Positions 1 to 8,064 are shown, counted from the stretch's first letter. The stretch is DNA of 64,000 nt from Rhodoblastus sp963704565 (GCA_963704565.1 OY969917.1:3782001-3846000), one strand, 5' to 3'. Notes: generated from the sequence alone by a model not told the origin. Translations and numbers: made by a program.

Positions 1-40
1 CGCGGCTTCCTTCACGGCGGCCGGGATCGGCGTCTGGATG
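1..40 (-). pseudogene. Fragment of a second copy of the SIR2-like gene
   Basis: Bases 11-40 are identical over 30 bp to 5867-5896, inside the SIR2-like gene of the nif cluster, and bases 1-10 remain similar. Similarity stops abruptly after base 40, so the copy is broken here. Any remainder lies left of the window. The accessory island starts at this breakpoint, which suggests that a duplication or insertion event placed the island next to the nif operon. Confidence 0.6.
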
Positions 41-295
41 CCGAAACCGAAACGGCGATTCGCTTGCGTCCAAAGCGGTTCGAGCGCTACATACGCAGCG
101 TTCAAATCGAGCTCGGATAACGTTGGCCCCGCGTGTTCATCGCGGATCAATCAACCAACAAAGCCCAAGGACGCCTGTCGGAGACTCATAGGGCGACAAC
201 AGGAAAGCCGAGCCGCGTCCCTTAAGATTGCCTTGACACATACCCCATATATTGACGAATGTAACGAAATCAGGGCGAGAGCGAATCAGCGTCAG
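41..295. other. Intergenic leader of the island operon
   Basis: No convincing gene is seen. A TTGACA hexamer at 233-238 could be a -35 element for the operon starting at 296, but no good -10 follows at the usual spacing, so the promoter call is weak. An open frame runs through this stretch into the first gene, but its composition does not look coding before the ATG at 296. Confidence 0.4.
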
Positions 296-730
296 ATGAC
301 CGACCGACCCGACCAAAACCTCAACCCTATTGAACTTTCCCTAGATGCGGCGCTGCAGCTCGAAGCGCTCGCTCAGGGGGGTCGGGAAGGCGCCCCTAAG
401 TTTGCTCAGTTAATAGCCGTACTCAAAGCGCCGAAGCCGACCTACTCAGGCACGTCGACGGTCAGCATGCTGACTGATGTGCGGAGCGCGCCTCTGGTGA
501 GAAAAGCAATTCTACGGGGGTCGCCTAGTAAGCCTGAAGCGAATGCGCAAATGGTAAATTTTCTCGACGGACTTGTTGAAGCGGTCCAAAAAAATGACCT
601 TGAATATATCAAGCTCGCAAAAAAGTTTTGCCTTGCCCTGAACGAGCAACTGCTGGCGAAAGAATATAACAGCCTCGTCGAACGGCAGACACGTTTTAGG
701 CATCACGCTCGTGCAGGCAATGTCCGCTGA
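296..730 (+). CDS. Uncharacterised 144-aa protein, first gene of the island operon
   Basis: I do not recognise this family. The predicted product is mostly helical and soluble, with no signal peptide or membrane segment, and a basic C-terminus rich in Arg and His. The frame is open from base 38, but the ATG at 296 is preferred because the upstream part has unlikely composition. Its stop (728-730) overlaps the start of the next gene (720) by 11 bp, which implies translational coupling. The low GC and the codon choice match the two genes downstream and differ from the nif region, consistent with transfer as a unit. It could be the partner or specificity subunit of the HExxH protein; that is inference. 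Confidence 0.6.
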   Translation: MTDRPDQNLNPIELSLDAALQLEALAQGGREGAPKFAQLIAVLKAPKPTYSGTSTVSMLTDVRSAPLVRKAILRGSPSKPEANAQMVNFLDGLVEAVQKNDLEYIKLAKKFCLALNEQLLAKEYNSLVERQTRFRHHARAGNVR

Positions 731-1949
731 GGTCGTAGCGCGACTGAAGCTGACAGCTATCATCGGACAGGTCCGATCGATCCTTAATTCCGACATCCCG
801 TTCGAGAATGTCGGGGACGCTCTCCAAGCTCTGCTGAGCGTTCTACTCGAGTTCGAACCGAGGTTAGATAAGGCTATTAGACTAAAGGATAACGACGGAA
901 CATTAACCACGATCCGAAATATCAACCAAAAAATTCTTCAGGTATTGCCGACCCTCGGCTTCATTTTAAGAAGCACCAACGTCAGAAACGCCTTCGAACT
1001 GTTAGACCCTTTGCAAAGTCTTGCGCGGGCATTCCTAAAAGGAAAATCAAAGATCCTGCTCTCGTCAGAGTGGGACTATATTCCGTTCGCGTACCCGCAA
1101 TCGATTGCCGATCTCCCAACGTTCACCTTTATCGGTCTGCCCGCGTCCGAGTGTTCAAACCTGTTAATTTTTCCGCTCGCTGGCCATGAACTGGGTCACT
1201 CAGTATGGCGGCAAATCGGTCTGGAAAGCGAATTCTATGCCGATGTTTTTAAGAGGGTGAGCGACACGCATACGCTCAATCTTTCGCGTTTTGGGAGAGT
1301 TGAGCCAAGATACAAGAAAGATTTACTCGACAAAGATCCGGTGGCCGAATCGATCGCAAACTCGACGGCGATCGCGCTCGCACATTGCGAGGAGGTATTT
1401 TGTGATTTGTTCGGGCTGGCTTTATTCGGACAAAGCTATATTCTGGCCTTTGCTTATATACTCTCCCCTGGACTTGGATCTGAGCGCGACATGGATTATC
1501 CAACTCACATGAAGCGAGCGGAAATCCTCGTCAAATACGCAGAGCAAAAAATGCGTATCTCGTCGCAGCAAGGCTTTCCCCTTCAATTCCGTCAGGAAGA
1601 GGCAAAGTGGACTCCACGAGCACAGTTCGATGTTGACATCGCAGAGAAAGCGACGATTGACGTCGTTGACAGTATTTGGACTAAAGTGGATAAGTTAGTT
1701 AAGGCAGCAAAAGTCAAACGGCCCGACGCGGCGCACTCCAATGCCATTGTAGATAGCTTTAGAGAAAATATTCCTCACGCTGATCCGAAAAGTCTTGGTA
1801 ATATTATAAACGCGAGTTGGCTCAGATTTGACGAAATAGTAAGTAAAAATGGCTCCTTTGACGAGATCTCATATAAACTTGATCGACTGAACGAAATGGG
1901 GCTTAAGACAGTTGAAGCTTTAGAATATCGGCGGAGAGTGAAGGAGTGA
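720..1949 (+). CDS. HExxH zincin-like putative metallopeptidase
   Basis: The 409-aa protein contains HELGH at residues 156-160, preceded by a hydrophobic stretch, and a second motif EEVFCD at 224-229. HExxH followed about 65 residues later by ExxxD is the usual layout of gluzincin zinc ligands, so a zinc-dependent peptidase fold is likely. No signal peptide or transmembrane helix is seen, so it should act in the cytoplasm. The start is ATG 720; an alternative GTG lies at 711. It overlaps the gene before it by 11 bp and the deaminase-like gene after it by 4 bp (GTGA at 1946-1949), indicating one coupled operon. The substrate is unknown. The context with a dCTP deaminase-like gene and mobile elements suggests a defence or stress role, by inference. 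Confidence 0.7.
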   Translation: MSAEVVARLKLTAIIGQVRSILNSDIPFENVGDALQALLSVLLEFEPRLDKAIRLKDNDGTLTTIRNINQKILQVLPTLGFILRSTNVRNAFELLDPLQSLARAFLKGKSKILLSSEWDYIPFAYPQSIADLPTFTFIGLPASECSNLLIFPLAGHELGHSVWRQIGLESEFYADVFKRVSDTHTLNLSRFGRVEPRYKKDLLDKDPVAESIANSTAIALAHCEEVFCDLFGLALFGQSYILAFAYILSPGLGSERDMDYPTHMKRAEILVKYAEQKMRISSQQGFPLQFRQEEAKWTPRAQFDVDIAEKATIDVVDSIWTKVDKLVKAAKVKRPDAAHSNAIVDSFRENIPHADPKSLGNIINASWLRFDEIVSKNGSFDEISYKLDRLNEMGLKTVEALEYRRRVKE

Positions 1950-2099
1950 CGATAAGCAGCAAGAAAATAGCTGATCTCCTCGAAAGCGGTTCCGCCAATG
2001 ACCCAAACGGCGTTTTCGTCTCGCCGACTCCGGACATTGAAAAGGTGAGATCTTCAGGCGAGGCTGCGGTGAACCTGAGGCTTAGCCGCTGGTTTCTCA

Positions 2100-3032
2100 G
2101 AACCTGACCTGAAATTGGTTGACCGGCCTCGCGGCCGTTGATTCCCTTGGTTTGCAACAACTTTGGGAGATTCGCGATGCCTTGGAACGAGGCCGATCGG
2201 GCGAAGTATGAAGTCATTCGGGCGCGCTATTCAAGCGATATGTCGGAGGCCGAGTTGGCGCTGATCGCGCCGCTGCTGCCGCCGCCCAAACGGCGCGGAC
2301 GCAAGCCGACAGATTCCCAGATCATTCTCAACGCCTTGTTTTATTTGATCCGCTGCGGATGCCCATGGCGATATCTGCCAAAGGATTTTCCGCCGTTCAC
2401 GACCGTGCAAAACCGCTTCTACGCATGGCGCGACAGCGGCCTGTGGGCGCAAATCATCAGCGTTCTCGTGATGGACGCGCGCGAGGCGGAAGGCCGTCAA
2501 GGGGCGCCGACGGCGGTTGTCGTCGACAGCCAGTCGGTCAAGACGACGGAAGCTGGCGGTCCTCGTGGTTTCGACGCGGGCAAGAAGGTCAAGGGCCGCA
2601 AGCGCCATCTCGCTGTCGACACGATCGGTCTGCCCATCGAATGCCAGATCACGACCGCCGACGTGCAGGATCGCGACGCTCTCGCGCCGTTGCTGAAAGC
2701 CGTGCATCGCAAGAGCCCGTGGGTGAAAATGTCCTTCGTCGACGGGGGTTATCAAGGGGATGAGGCCCAGCGCGCAGCCTTCGAGGCGAGCCGTATTTCC
2801 ATCACCGTGGTCAAGCGAACCGACAAAGAGGTGAAAGGATTTGTCGTGCTGCCAAAGCGCTGGGTCGTCGAGCGAACGCTCGGCTGGATCAATCGCGCGC
2901 GCCGTCTGTCAAAAGACTTCGAGGCAACCATCGAATCCGCTCTCGCGTGGCTGCAATTGGCCTTGACTTTCCTTCTCATGCGAAGGCTGGCGAGGGCGAA
3001 AGCCGGTCAGATTTGAAATTCGAGTCGGGGTC
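2100..3032 (+). mobile_element. IS5-family (IS1031-type) insertion sequence, copy 1, 933 bp
   Basis: The ends are imperfect inverted repeats: the left begins GAACCTGACCTGAAATT and the right, reverse-complemented, begins GACCCCGACTCGAATTT. Direct TCA repeats flank it at 2097-2099 and 3033-3035, matching the TNA target duplication of the IS1031 group. The target reads CTCAG before insertion. A copy of identical length and identical transposase lies inverted at 59464-60396. The perfect target repeat and the restorable host gene point to a recent insertion. Confidence 0.9.
2177..3016 (+). CDS. IS5-family transposase (IS1031 type), copy 1
   Basis: The 279-aa DDE transposase starts at ATG 2177, preceded by GGGAG. 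An N-terminal DUF4096-like region (SEAELALIAPLLPPP, then CGCPWRYLP) is followed by the catalytic domain: first Asp in VVDSQSVKT, second Asp in FVDGGYQGD, Glu in VVERTLGWINR. It is complete and has no frameshift. It catalyses cut-and-paste movement of its own element, and its product is identical in amino acid sequence to that of copy 2. Confidence 0.93.
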   Translation: MPWNEADRAKYEVIRARYSSDMSEAELALIAPLLPPPKRRGRKPTDSQIILNALFYLIRCGCPWRYLPKDFPPFTTVQNRFYAWRDSGLWAQIISVLVMDAREAEGRQGAPTAVVVDSQSVKTTEAGGPRGFDAGKKVKGRKRHLAVDTIGLPIECQITTADVQDRDALAPLLKAVHRKSPWVKMSFVDGGYQGDEAQRAAFEASRISITVVKRTDKEVKGFVVLPKRWVVERTLGWINRARRLSKDFEATIESALAWLQLALTFLLMRRLARAKAGQI

Positions 3033-3498
3033 TCAGCATAAAAAAGACCAGTCAAACTGTTCTTGATGTCCTGCCGGATGCTGATGCTGACGTAGCCCAG
3101 ACAAAGCTATTGAAGCAGCATTTCGTCCCCTTCGGGCAACCATTCGTAATCCATCCCGGCGATTTTGTGCTCGCAAGCACGTTGGAGTGGCTTAAATTGC
3201 CGCCGAAAATCTCGGGTTATGTTGCCGGCAAGTCCACTTTGGGCAGACGCGGTATCATCATCGAGACAGCTGCTGGCGTCCACCCAGGTTTCTCGGGATG
3301 TTTAACCCTGGAAATTGCAAACGTCGGTGAAATACCAATTAGACTGAGGCCCGGAATGGAAATTTGTCAATTATTTTTGCACGAAATTGACGGCGATATC
3401 GTTCTGTCCGAAACGGGTCTAGCGGGGCACCGGAAGCCAACCTTAGGAAAAGTAAAGTTTGACTCGGTTCTCGACAGGCTTACCGTAAAGCATAATAG

Positions 3499-4088
3499 TC
3501 AACGTCCAAATTCTTTAAAGAAAGGCTCTGGATCGACGAGCTGATCACAACGGTCTGCTTCCGGTCCAAAAATCTCATAAAACCGTTTGTGACCTATGAC
3601 TGTTCTTATCTTGCTGAGCGACGTCTCGTGTTCCTTTAGTGCGCGCTCCTGAAGCTCGCTCGGTGTTAGCGTGTTATTGTGGAATGCAGCCGCCAAAATT
3701 TGTTGTGCATCGATTGATTCCGATAAGATTACAGACAATCGTTTCATTTTTTCTTCGTCCTCACGCAGCTCAGGCATGAAGCCGAACAAATCGTCCATTA
3801 TCGGATTCGACGCATTTCGCAACGCTACACCTCGACCATAAATCGTGCTTCTCGATGAAGGCTTCGATCCATGTCCTCCAGCGAAGCCCGATCGCTTTGG
3901 AATGGCTGAACTTACATTTGTATTGTAGCACAAATTTGGGTTCCACGCAGGAAGGCCATAAACGCCGTAACGCACCAACGATAAGCGGTATCCCCGAACG
4001 GCGCTGGTAAGAGTTAGGCCGGTTGGATGGAGCACCCTATTGAGCGCTTTGCAAAAGTCGCCACGCCATGATTCTGTAGGGTCTCCAC
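3499..4088 (-). pseudogene. Uncharacterised protein, 5' end removed by the second IS
   Basis: An open frame runs leftward from the second IS5-family element to a stop at 3499. The last 100 residues, from MDDLFGFMPELRED, look like a genuine soluble acidic helical domain (SELQERALKEHETSLSKI). The part next to the IS looks less protein-like, and the formal start at 4134 lies inside the IS, so the original N-terminus is lost. It is convergent with the deaminase-like gene and overlaps its end by 46 bp. I do not recognise the family. Low GC places it in the same island. Confidence 0.45.
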
Positions 4089-5093
4089 GGAGACAATTCG
4101 CCGATGTCGCGCCGTTGCTTTGACCAACCTTCACTCGCTGACGCTTTCGTTAAGGCCTATTCGAAAGGCGGCGGCTTCCTGGAAGATTTGCTCAAGACCA
4201 TTGACTGGTCGGCCTTTGACGTTTTGTTTGCGCAAATCAACGCCAATGCCAAGGGCGCGCCAGGATACCCGCCGCTGACGCTGTTTAAGATCGTTCTTTT
4301 ACAGCAATGGTACAATCTGTCCGACCCGCAGGCCGAGGAGGCCGTGCGTGATCGGATTTCGTTCCGGCGCTTTTGCGGCATCCCGCTCGACGCCGAGACG
4401 CCGGACCATTCGTCAATCTGGCGTTTCCGGCAGACGGTCGAAAAGCTTGGCCTGTCAGAGAAGCTGCTGGCCGAGATCAACCGCCAACTCGACGCGCGAG
4501 GGCTGATCGTCAAGAGAGGAACGCTGGTCGATGCGACGATCATCGCTGCGGCGGTGAAGCGGCCGCCTTATGAAGAGGGTCAAGTCAATCCGCGCGATCC
4601 CGACGCCGGCTTCACGATCAAGAACGACAAGACCTCTTTCGGCTACAAGGCCCATATCGCCGTGGACGAGGAAAGCGATCTGATCCGGCAGGCGGAAATG
4701 ACCTCCGCCGACCTGCACGACAGCCAGCGCGGCGAGGCGATGATCCAGGGCGACGAAGAGGCCTATTACGCGGACAAAGCTTACGACAGCAAAGCCCTGC
4801 GAGAAAAGCTCGCTTCGCTCGGCATCGACGACAAGATCGCCTACAAGGCCAAGCGCAACAAGCCGCTGAAAAACTGGCAGAAGTGGTTCAACACGACGGC
4901 TTCAAGTGTGCGCTCCGGCGTCGAGCGGGCCAACGCGACGATGAAAAATTGGTATGGCATGGCGCGGGTTCGTTATCGCGGGCTCGCGCGCAACAATTGT
5001 CATCTGCAATTCGTCGCCTGTGCGATGAATATGAAACGGGCGCGGGTTCTGCTCCGGGCAGCGTGAGGCCGTCCAGACGGGAGAATTGCGTCC
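4089..5093 (+). mobile_element. Second IS5-family insertion sequence (IS5 group); ends approximate
   Basis: A complete transposase gene is bounded by a possible imperfect inverted repeat: GGAGACAATTCGCC near 4089 and GAATTGCGTCC near 5083-5093 on the other side. I could not find a clean target duplication, so the ends may lie up to about 20 bp further out. It truncates a minus-strand gene on each side. Confidence 0.6.
4104..5066 (+). CDS. IS5-family transposase (IS5 group)
   Basis: This complete 320-aa DDE transposase has the IS5-group N-terminal domain (LADAFVKAYSKGGGFLEDL, then YPPLTLFKIVLLQQWYNLSD) and catalytic residues in TLVDATIIAAA, YYADKAYDSKALRE and GVERANATMKNWYGMAR. It differs clearly from the IS1031-type transposase at 2177, so the two elements arrived independently. 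Confidence 0.9.
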   Translation: MSRRCFDQPSLADAFVKAYSKGGGFLEDLLKTIDWSAFDVLFAQINANAKGAPGYPPLTLFKIVLLQQWYNLSDPQAEEAVRDRISFRRFCGIPLDAETPDHSSIWRFRQTVEKLGLSEKLLAEINRQLDARGLIVKRGTLVDATIIAAAVKRPPYEEGQVNPRDPDAGFTIKNDKTSFGYKAHIAVDEESDLIRQAEMTSADLHDSQRGEAMIQGDEEAYYADKAYDSKALREKLASLGIDDKIAYKAKRNKPLKNWQKWFNTTASSVRSGVERANATMKNWYGMARVRYRGLARNNCHLQFVACAMNMKRARVLLRAA

Positions 5094-5496
5094 AAATTGG
5101 GAGATGAGGGCGAAATGAGGCGGTAGCCGCCATCAAATCGGCTCGGATTTGCGCCCTATAGGGCGATATCTGCGCTTCAGCGCAGTGGCGAAACCGCCGA
5201 GCACATAGACCAATAGCCTTTTTCAAAGCGCTCCTATTGCTTGCTTGATGACAGACGCCGTCAACAAGGTAAGTCAGGCCCGCATACAAACGCCCATTAT
5301 TCCGAGGTTTGGACAAGCATTCAGCCACATTGGAATCTCCAATGCCTTGCTGAACTGGCGTTGTCCCTCCGGAATCTCGCCCGAAACAACCCCACTGGTA
5401 ACCGCAGGAACTGGTGACATAAGTATGATCAAAAATCGGCGCAGCCTGAGCCGGAATGGCCCAAGCTTTAAACTGCGAAGATGGCGTGCCTGGCAT
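5094..5496 (-). pseudogene. Uncharacterised Cys-containing protein, 3' end lost to the IS
   Basis: The minus-strand product contains VTSSCGYQWGCFGRDSGG and, about 50 residues later, GVCHQASNR. This resembles a small uncharacterised proteobacterial family with a conserved C-H-x-x-x-N-R motif. The start used is ATG 5496. The frame continues into the second IS element, so the native C-terminus is missing. The function is unknown. Confidence 0.5.
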
Positions 5497-5646
5497 TTTT
5501 GACGACCATTTGGAGAGCGTCCATGCATTGTGCCGAGGCGAAGACGATGGCGCAAGGCGTTATAGCCGCAGTGCGCTGGATTCATTGACGGCAGGCAATG
5601 AGTCGCGTTCTATGAGAAATGTTACAAGTCTATTTCCCGGCGCGCG
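5497..5646. other. Gap between island and nif cluster
   Basis: I see no gene or repeat here. It lies at the junction between the accessory island and the nif operon's distal end. Confidence 0.5.
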
Positions 5647-6510
5647 TCATCCCAGTTTCGCGACCAGCTCCGCCAGCGGGGCCTTCACGACAATCATGTT
5701 CATTTCCTGCAGGAACTTCGTCTCGTTGCGCGTCAATTTGTCGCGACCGACAAGAATGTAGTTCGGGCCGGCGGAATATTTCGCGATCTGCCGCGCATAG
5801 GTGCGCAGCATCTGGTCGTGGAACGGGCAGCCGATGAAGACGAAGCCGCGCGTCGCGCGGATTTTTTTCACGGCGGCCGGGATCGGCGTCTGGATGTCGA
5901 TTTCGGTGAGAACCTCGACATAGTCGGAATCGGCGACCAGAAAATTCTTGGCCGGCGTCACGCCGCCATGCGGCTTGTAGAGCAGGGTTCCGCCGGCGGG
6001 CAGGTCGCCAAAAATTTCCGCGCCCGTCGGATCATAGGCCTTGTGCCAGATGTCGGAAAATTCCAGCGCCCGCGAAACGCCCTGGATTTCGCGCCAGTCG
6101 TCCCGTCCGGACAGGGCCTGGCGCATGGCGGAATCGTACCAGACGTCGACGATCATCGGCAGGCCTTGCAGCTTCGCCAGCGCGCGATGCAGCGGCGTCG
6201 GCGTCGCCTCGCGGGCGAAAATATCGGCCATGAAGGCGGTCAGCGTCTTGCGATGGCGGCGCTGTTCGATGAATTGCGCCACGCCCCACATATTGGTGCG
6301 GATGCGCCCGGGCGCCGGCGCGCGCAGATGGAGCGCGGCGGCGACGGCTTCCGGCGTGGTCGGCGCCTCGCTCTTGACGTCGGAAGCGGCGTAAACGCCT
6401 GGGCCGACATAGGGGATCAGCGCGCCTTCCTTAAGGCCGGCGGCGATTTCATCGATCAGCCAGCCGGGTTCCGGCAGGCTGGCGGAGACGGGGAGGGTGG
6501 GCTCAAGCAT
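5647..6510 (-). CDS. SIR2-like domain protein at the end of the nif operon
   Basis: The 287-aa protein has features of the SIR2_2 superfamily: an N-terminal GALIPYVGPGV resembling the NAD-binding loop, a central LLYKPHGGV with the typical lysine-proline-histidine-glycine element, and a late GFVFIGCPFHDQML. No membrane segment is seen. Its start overlaps the nifT stop by 8 bp, so it is translated as part of the nifB-fdxN-LRV-nifZ-nifT operon. SIR2-like proteins occur next to nif genes in related methanotrophs and Beijerinckiaceae. Possible roles are NAD-dependent modification or NAD hydrolysis, but the substrate is unknown. A fragment of a second copy lies at 1-40. Confidence 0.8.
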   Translation of the reverse strand: MLEPTLPVSASLPEPGWLIDEIAAGLKEGALIPYVGPGVYAASDVKSEAPTTPEAVAAALHLRAPAPGRIRTNMWGVAQFIEQRRHRKTLTAFMADIFAREATPTPLHRALAKLQGLPMIVDVWYDSAMRQALSGRDDWREIQGVSRALEFSDIWHKAYDPTGAEIFGDLPAGGTLLYKPHGGVTPAKNFLVADSDYVEVLTEIDIQTPIPAAVKKIRATRGFVFIGCPFHDQMLRTYARQIAKYSAGPNYILVGRDKLTRNETKFLQEMNMIVVKAPLAELVAKLG

Positions 6511-6718
6511 CGGCCAATTCCAGCTTTTTCGCTTCGACCGTCACCGGCAGTCTGGTGTCCGCCGGCATGTCGGGAAGGAGCAGAATCCAGCCGTTCTTGA
6601 GCGTGATCTTGCCGCCCCAGATCGGATCGCGCTCGGTCGAGACAATCATTTCTTCCAAATCCTTTTTTGGCGCATAGACGGACAGGCCTTTCGGCGTGGA
6701 GCGGATCATGACCTTCAT
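6503..6718 (-). CDS. nifT: NifT/FixU family nitrogen fixation protein
   Basis: The product is 71 aa, the normal size for NifT. It begins MKVMIRSTPKGLSVY and contains the family pattern of a conserved KDLEE region, WGGKITLKNGW and a C-terminal TRLPVTVEAKKLEL. The start ATG at 6718 is preceded by AGAAAGG. It overlaps nifZ by 4 bp and the SIR2-like gene by 8 bp. NifT is found in nif operons, but its biochemical role is not settled and it is usually dispensable. Confidence 0.93.
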   Translation of the reverse strand: MKVMIRSTPKGLSVYAPKKDLEEMIVSTERDPIWGGKITLKNGWILLLPDMPADTRLPVTVEAKKLELADA

Positions 6719-7011
6719 GGGGTAGCGCCTTTCTGTGGGGTAAGAGGCTCGTAGGGCTTCAGCTCCTTGCCGCGCATCCCGACGATGGTTCCGCGCTCGA
6801 CCCATTCGACCGCGTAAATGTAGAATTGCTGGAGGAATGTGCCGATGTCGCGCACATAGCCGACATCGCCCTTGCGCACGATGATCTCGCCGATGTCCTT
6901 GAGCGGATAGGTGCCGTCGTTGCGGATATGTTTGAGCGAGACCACCTTGGCGCCCGGCATGTAAACGGGATCGTCGAAGATTTCGACAATCTGTTCGCGT
7001 CCCAAACCCAT
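6715..7011 (-). CDS. nifZ: NifZ, nitrogenase maturation protein
   Basis: The product is 98 aa and shows the NifZ pattern GAKVVSLKHIRNDGTYP, followed by KGDVGYVRDIGTFLQQFYIYAVEW and a C-terminal GMRGKELKP. NifZ helps the assembly of the second P-cluster of the MoFe protein (established in Azotobacter). It lies between the LRV gene and nifT, with a 4-bp stop/start overlap with nifT. Confidence 0.95.
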   Translation of the reverse strand: MGLGREQIVEIFDDPVYMPGAKVVSLKHIRNDGTYPLKDIGEIIVRKGDVGYVRDIGTFLQQFYIYAVEWVERGTIVGMRGKELKPYEPLTPQKGATP

Positions 7012-7028
7012 GTCAGCTCTCCTCCATT

Positions 7029-7799
7029 TCAGCGCTCTTCTTGTGCGAGGCGGCTGCGCGCCATTTCGGCGACCGCCTCGTCGGGGTCGTTCCTCAGCCG
7101 CGCGACAAGGTCGAGCGGCGCGCGTTCGGCCACGACATGACGGACGCGCAAATCGTCATCATGCGCGAACAGGACCAAGGCGGCCGGGGCGATGCGCTCC
7201 GCCGCCTCGCGCCGCACCAGCGGATCGGGATCGCCGGACAGCGCCGCCAGCCTTTCGACCGGCAGGCGCCGCGCCACGGTCCGGCGCACTTCCGGCTCCG
7301 GGTCGTCGATCTTGATCGGCAGCAGGGCCGGATCGAGACGCCGGGCGACGGTGAGCCGCACGTAATAATCCTCATCCTGCGCCATGGCCAAAAGCTCGGC
7401 GCCTTCGAGCCGCATGGCGCAGGCGACGCGCACCTTGCGGTCGCGGTCGCGCCGCATGTCCTTGACCCGCGCCAGCGGCAGCCGCATGGCCACCATGGCG
7501 CGGACTTCGGCCTCCTTGTCCGACATCAGGCGGGCGATCTCGAACAGCGAGGCGTGTTTGGCGGCCAGCGTCCGCACCTCGAAATAGAGATGGTCAAGGT
7601 AGCGGCCCGCCAGTTCCGGATTGCCGGCGAAGAACTTGTCGATGCGCCTGGCGCGCACGTCGCGCACGCAGACGCGCCCCAGCACGCAGCGGCCGAGCGC
7701 GCGCATCTCCTGGTGCGGACAGTCCTCGCAGGAGAAGGCGCGCCCGGTCCAGTCCGTCGCCTGTTCCGGCGCGCAGCAGCCGTTCGCCGCCTCTGCCAT
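7029..7799 (-). CDS. Leucine-rich repeat variant (LRV) protein with N-terminal Fe-S domain
   Basis: The 256-aa protein starts at ATG 7799. The N-terminal 60 residues hold a cysteine cluster (CC, then CEDCPHQ, then GRCVLGRVCVRDV) typical of the LRV Fe4-S4 domain. The rest is built of about eight 24-residue helical repeats with the pattern DP-VR-VAxRLP (for example DPDPLVRREAAERI, DDDLRVRHVVAERA). The same architecture is known from the LRV protein encoded by the Azotobacter nifB region. It lies 11 bp after fdxN. Its role in nitrogen fixation is not known; an electron-transfer or scaffold function is inferred. Confidence 0.9.
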   Translation of the reverse strand: MAEAANGCCAPEQATDWTGRAFSCEDCPHQEMRALGRCVLGRVCVRDVRARRIDKFFAGNPELAGRYLDHLYFEVRTLAAKHASLFEIARLMSDKEAEVRAMVAMRLPLARVKDMRRDRDRKVRVACAMRLEGAELLAMAQDEDYYVRLTVARRLDPALLPIKIDDPEPEVRRTVARRLPVERLAALSGDPDPLVRREAAERIAPAALVLFAHDDDLRVRHVVAERAPLDLVARLRNDPDEAVAEMARSRLAQEER

Positions 7800-7810
7800 G
7801 TCGCGCCCGA

Positions 7811-8005
7811 CTAGGCGGGCACGCAGGTCTTCGGCACCGGGCAGACTTCGACGCATTGCGGCTTGTCGAAGCTGCCTTCGCATTCGGTGCATTTTTTCGG
7901 ATCGATGATGTAGGTGTCGCCCTTCATCTTGATCGCGGCGTTGGGGCATTCGAATTCGCAGGCGCCGCAGACGGTGCATTGAGAAACGATGATCTTGTAA
8001 GCCAT
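7811..8005 (-). CDS. fdxN: nif-associated 2[4Fe-4S] ferredoxin
   Basis: The 64-aa ferredoxin has CTVCGACEFECP for the first cluster and CTECEGSFDKPQCVEVCP for the second. The enlarged loop between the second and third Cys of the second motif is typical of nif-linked FdxN. Such ferredoxins carry electrons toward nitrogenase or serve NifB. It lies 59 bp downstream of nifB in the same operon. Confidence 0.93.
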   Translation of the reverse strand: MAYKIIVSQCTVCGACEFECPNAAIKMKGDTYIIDPKKCTECEGSFDKPQCVEVCPVPKTCVPA

Positions 8006-8064
8006 TGGATTGCTCCATTTTTTTTTGCTTTCGCGGCCGCAAGAGGCCGGGAAATGGGTTGAAA

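Larger units (their letters stand above)
1946..3544 (+). pseudogene. dCTP deaminase-like gene split by an IS5-family insertion
   Basis: The 5' part (1946-2099, GTG start) and the 3' part (from 3035) belong to one gene of the dCTP deaminase/dUTPase family. Joining them across the IS with a single TCA target repeat restores one frame of about 220 aa. The 3' part carries the family hallmarks GKSTLGRRG, VHPGFSG and LTLE, so the serine, arginine and glutamate expected in the active site are present. Such enzymes deaminate dCTP to dUTP, and relatives act in anti-phage nucleotide depletion (established for that group). The gene is the third of a coupled operon. It is presumably inactive now unless the element excises precisely. 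The 3' end overlaps the convergent gene at 3499 by 46 bp. Confidence 0.8.

Noticed and set aside
2231..2979. Long minus-strand frames opposite the IS transposase
   Set aside because: They are shadows of the transposase gene in high-GC codons; identical frames appear at copy 2 and have no independent start signals.
4880..5107. Short plus-strand frame at the end of the second IS5-family element
   Set aside because: Overlaps the transposase in another frame and has no support of its own.
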